Shown here: piece by piece, positions 62,512-64,000 of the stretch
Layout: every line of letters begins with the position of its first letter
How positions within the stretch are numbered: the stretch's first letter is position 1
DNA from: Agrobacterium tumefaciens
GTDB lineage: Bacteria > Pseudomonadota > Alphaproteobacteria > Rhizobiales > Rhizobiaceae
Assembly: GCF_009649785.1 (NCBI RefSeq)
Contig: NZ_WJOK01000003.1
Span: forward strand, 1-64,000
DNA: 64,000 nucleotides
Direction: 5' to 3'
Position numbers and translations under genes: made by a program
The notes under the pieces: generated by a model
Seen by the model: the letters and a program-made list of their open reading frames with translations, nothing else
Told to the model about the DNA's origin: nothing
Database searches by the model: none

Positions 62512-63642
62512 TCAACGATCCTTGGGATCGAGTGCATCACGCAATCCGTCGCCTACGAAGTTTAGCGAAAAAAGCGTCAGCACGAAGAAGATTGCCGGGA
62601 ATATCAGCAGCCACGGGGCCGACTGAATATTGTTGGCGCCTTCGGAAATGAGCGCACCCCAGCTCGTGAGTGGTGCCTGAACACCAAGCCCCAGGAAGGA
62701 GAGAAAGCTTTCAAGAAGTATGACCTTCGGGACAACGACCGTCACGAACACGACCACGGGACCGATGGTGTTGGGGATGATGTGACGGCGGATGATCTGC
62801 CAGTCGCTCAAACCCAAGGCCTGAGCTGCCGCCACAAATTCCCGCCGTTTCAAGGCAAGCGTCTGGCCACGCACGATACGCGCCATATCCAGCCACTCCA
62901 CTGCGCCAATGACAAGGAAGATCAGGATGAAGCTACGCCCGAAGAAAACCACGAGAACCACGACCAGGAAGACGAAGGGCAGCGAATAGAGGATCTCGAC
63001 GAAACGCATCATTACATTGTCGACGCGCCCGCCGATGTAACCCGCCGTAGCGCCGTAAAGCACGCCGATGCCGAGCGAAACCAGGCTGGCGAGAACGCCG
63101 ACGGCAATGGAGATCTGGCCGCCCAGCATTACGCGAGCCAGCATGTCGCGACCGTTTGAATCTGTGCCGAAGAAGAAGTATTCGCGATTGACATCGCCTT
63201 CCAACTTCAGCGTTCGACCATCATCTTCCGTAGCAACGACTTTCGTGTTTTCGAATTCGTTGGCGCGGTCGAAATAACGTGTCGTGCGCGGGTCAATCGG
63301 GCTGCTGGAGGTAACCGTTGCCGTGAAGGTCTGCCCTTCGACGGCAAACTCCTTCAGTTCGACGCGCGCACGGCCTGCCACACCTTCCATGACGCTCTGG
63401 AGGTTGTTCACGTCCGGGCGCGGCTCGAGGCTTGGCGCGACGGAGACGTAGGACGAAAACACCTGATCATAGGTGTGTGAAAGGAAATGTGGGCCGATAA
63501 ATGAGAAAAGTGTGATCAGCACAAGCATGATGGAGCCAGCCATGGCGGCCTTGTTTCGTCTGAAACGCAGGGCTGCAAGCTGGAACAGGCTTCGGCTTTT
63601 CACCGATGGCTGAGGGGCGATATTGCCGGAGATATCAGTCAT
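62512..63642 (-). CDS. Peptide-type ABC permease, OppC class, with enlarged loop
   Basis: 376 residues from ATG 63642; typical OppC/DppC are about 300. First helix at about 35-55, then a periplasmic loop of some 120 residues (HTYDQVFSSYVS ... VNREYFFFGTDSNGRDMLARVMLG) before the permease core. The core has the usual FVAAAQALGLSDWQIIRRHIIPN motif and LTSWGALISEGANNIQSAPWLL. The enlarged loop is the unusual part. Eight-base overlap with the upstream permease. Confidence 0.9.
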   Translation of the reverse strand: MTDISGNIAPQPSVKSRSLFQLAALRFRRNKAAMAGSIMLVLITLFSFIGPHFLSHTYDQVFSSYVSVAPSLEPRPDVNNLQSVMEGVAGRARVELKEFAVEGQTFTATVTSSSPIDPRTTRYFDRANEFENTKVVATEDDGRTLKLEGDVNREYFFFGTDSNGRDMLARVMLGGQISIAVGVLASLVSLGIGVLYGATAGYIGGRVDNVMMRFVEILYSLPFVFLVVVLVVFFGRSFILIFLVIGAVEWLDMARIVRGQTLALKRREFVAAAQALGLSDWQIIRRHIIPNTIGPVVVFVTVVVPKVILLESFLSFLGLGVQAPLTSWGALISEGANNIQSAPWLLIFPAIFFVLTLFSLNFVGDGLRDALDPKDR

Positions 63643-64000
63643 GTCTGACCCTCGGATCGAGCAGGCCGTAGAGAATATCGACCACGAGATTGAACAGGAT
63701 GACGAAAATGGCGATGAGAACGACCGTTCCCATGACCAGCGTGTAGTCACGATTGATGGCGCCAAGAACGAAGTAGCGGCCGACACCGGGAATGGTGAAG
63801 ATCGTCTCGATGACCGCCGAGCCCGTCAGCAGCGCTGCAGCGCAAGGCGCAAGATATGAAACGACCGGCAGCATCGCCGCGCGCATGGCGTGAATCACCA
63901 CGACGCTGCGAGCCGGAAGGCCATAGGCCCTGGCGGTGCGGATATGGTCCATGCGCAGAGCCTCGATCATTGCACCGCGCGTCAGACGCGCGATGACCGC
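63635..64000 (-). CDS. Peptide-type ABC permease, OppB class (partial)
   Basis: The frame is open to the window edge; only the last ~121 residues are seen. It carries the permease motif RTARAYGLPARSVVVIHAMRAAMLPVVSYLAP and GSAVIETIFTIPGVGRYFVLGAINRDYTLVMG, then DPRVRHD at the end. Partner of the OppC-class permease. The start and probable binding-protein gene lie beyond 64000. Confidence 0.88.
   Translation of the reverse strand, partial: AVIARLTRGAMIEALRMDHIRTARAYGLPARSVVVIHAMRAAMLPVVSYLAPCAAALLTGSAVIETIFTIPGVGRYFVLGAINRDYTLVMGTVVLIAIFVILFNLVVDILYGLLDPRVRHD

Overview
The window is a chromosomal stretch of an alphaproteobacterium, most likely of the order Rhizobiales (Brucella/Ochrobactrum or Agrobacterium/Rhizobium relatives). 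This rests on the 5S rRNA followed by initiator tRNA, the short second FtsZ, many TetR, LysR and FixJ-type regulators, and the GC-rich codon use. The species assignment is inference. Apart from the rRNA end, the region reads as accessory metabolic and stress genes, almost all intact. One decayed IS3-type transposase tail is visible.

Layout. 1-0.5 kb: end of an rRNA operon (5S, terminator, three 31-bp hairpin repeats, tRNA-fMet). 0.6-3.3 kb, minus strand: a small protein, a C-terminally short FtsZ and a FabF-type ketosynthase. 3.5-8.4 kb: TetR regulator divergent from an RND efflux adaptor/pump pair. 8.5-14.2 kb: two further TetR genes of the same subgroup, each next to reductases (SDR plus Old Yellow Enzyme; SDR plus quinone-reductase-like enzyme). 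14.4-19.2 kb: YdeP-type molybdenum oxidoreductase, MFS transporter and FAD monooxygenase. 19.3-24.1 kb, minus strand: cyclic-nucleotide-domain thioredoxin-reductase-like flavoprotein, UBP zinc finger protein, lone receiver, and a FixJ/FixL-like pair. 24.4-32.5 kb: bicupin, Dps, three alpha/beta hydrolases (two are Tat-exported paralogues), LysR, SnoaL-like/SDR pair, OhrR-like MarR and a ChaC-like protein.

32.5-41.4 kb: LysR, a VOC dioxygenase, a second LysR, then a run of cysteine hydrolase, XapX protein, Tat amidohydrolase, DoxX and MFS_3 transporter. A shared 12-bp motif (AATATTGCAATT) lies upstream of three of these units, suggesting one regulon. 41.7-48.2 kb: a disulfide-rich exported protein and a complete paoABC-like aldehyde oxidase operon with its XdhC- and MocA-type maturation genes and a small monooxygenase. 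48.5-51.6 kb: GlxA-like regulator, a LOV-GGDEF-EAL light-sensor protein and a cold-shock protein.

52.0-57.9 kb is the most interesting part. An OpuC-type ABC importer, a HutC-type regulator and a histidine-ammonia-lyase homologue lacking the Ala-Ser-Gly triad that makes the MIO cofactor are arranged as one unit. A HutC-like operator precedes it. This fits uptake and trimethylamine elimination from ergothioneine or a related histidine betaine (inference). 57.9-60.7 kb: a membrane desaturase and a PhnD-like protein without signal peptide, divergent from an XRE regulator. 60.9-64.0 kb: peptide-type ABC importer genes running off the window edge.
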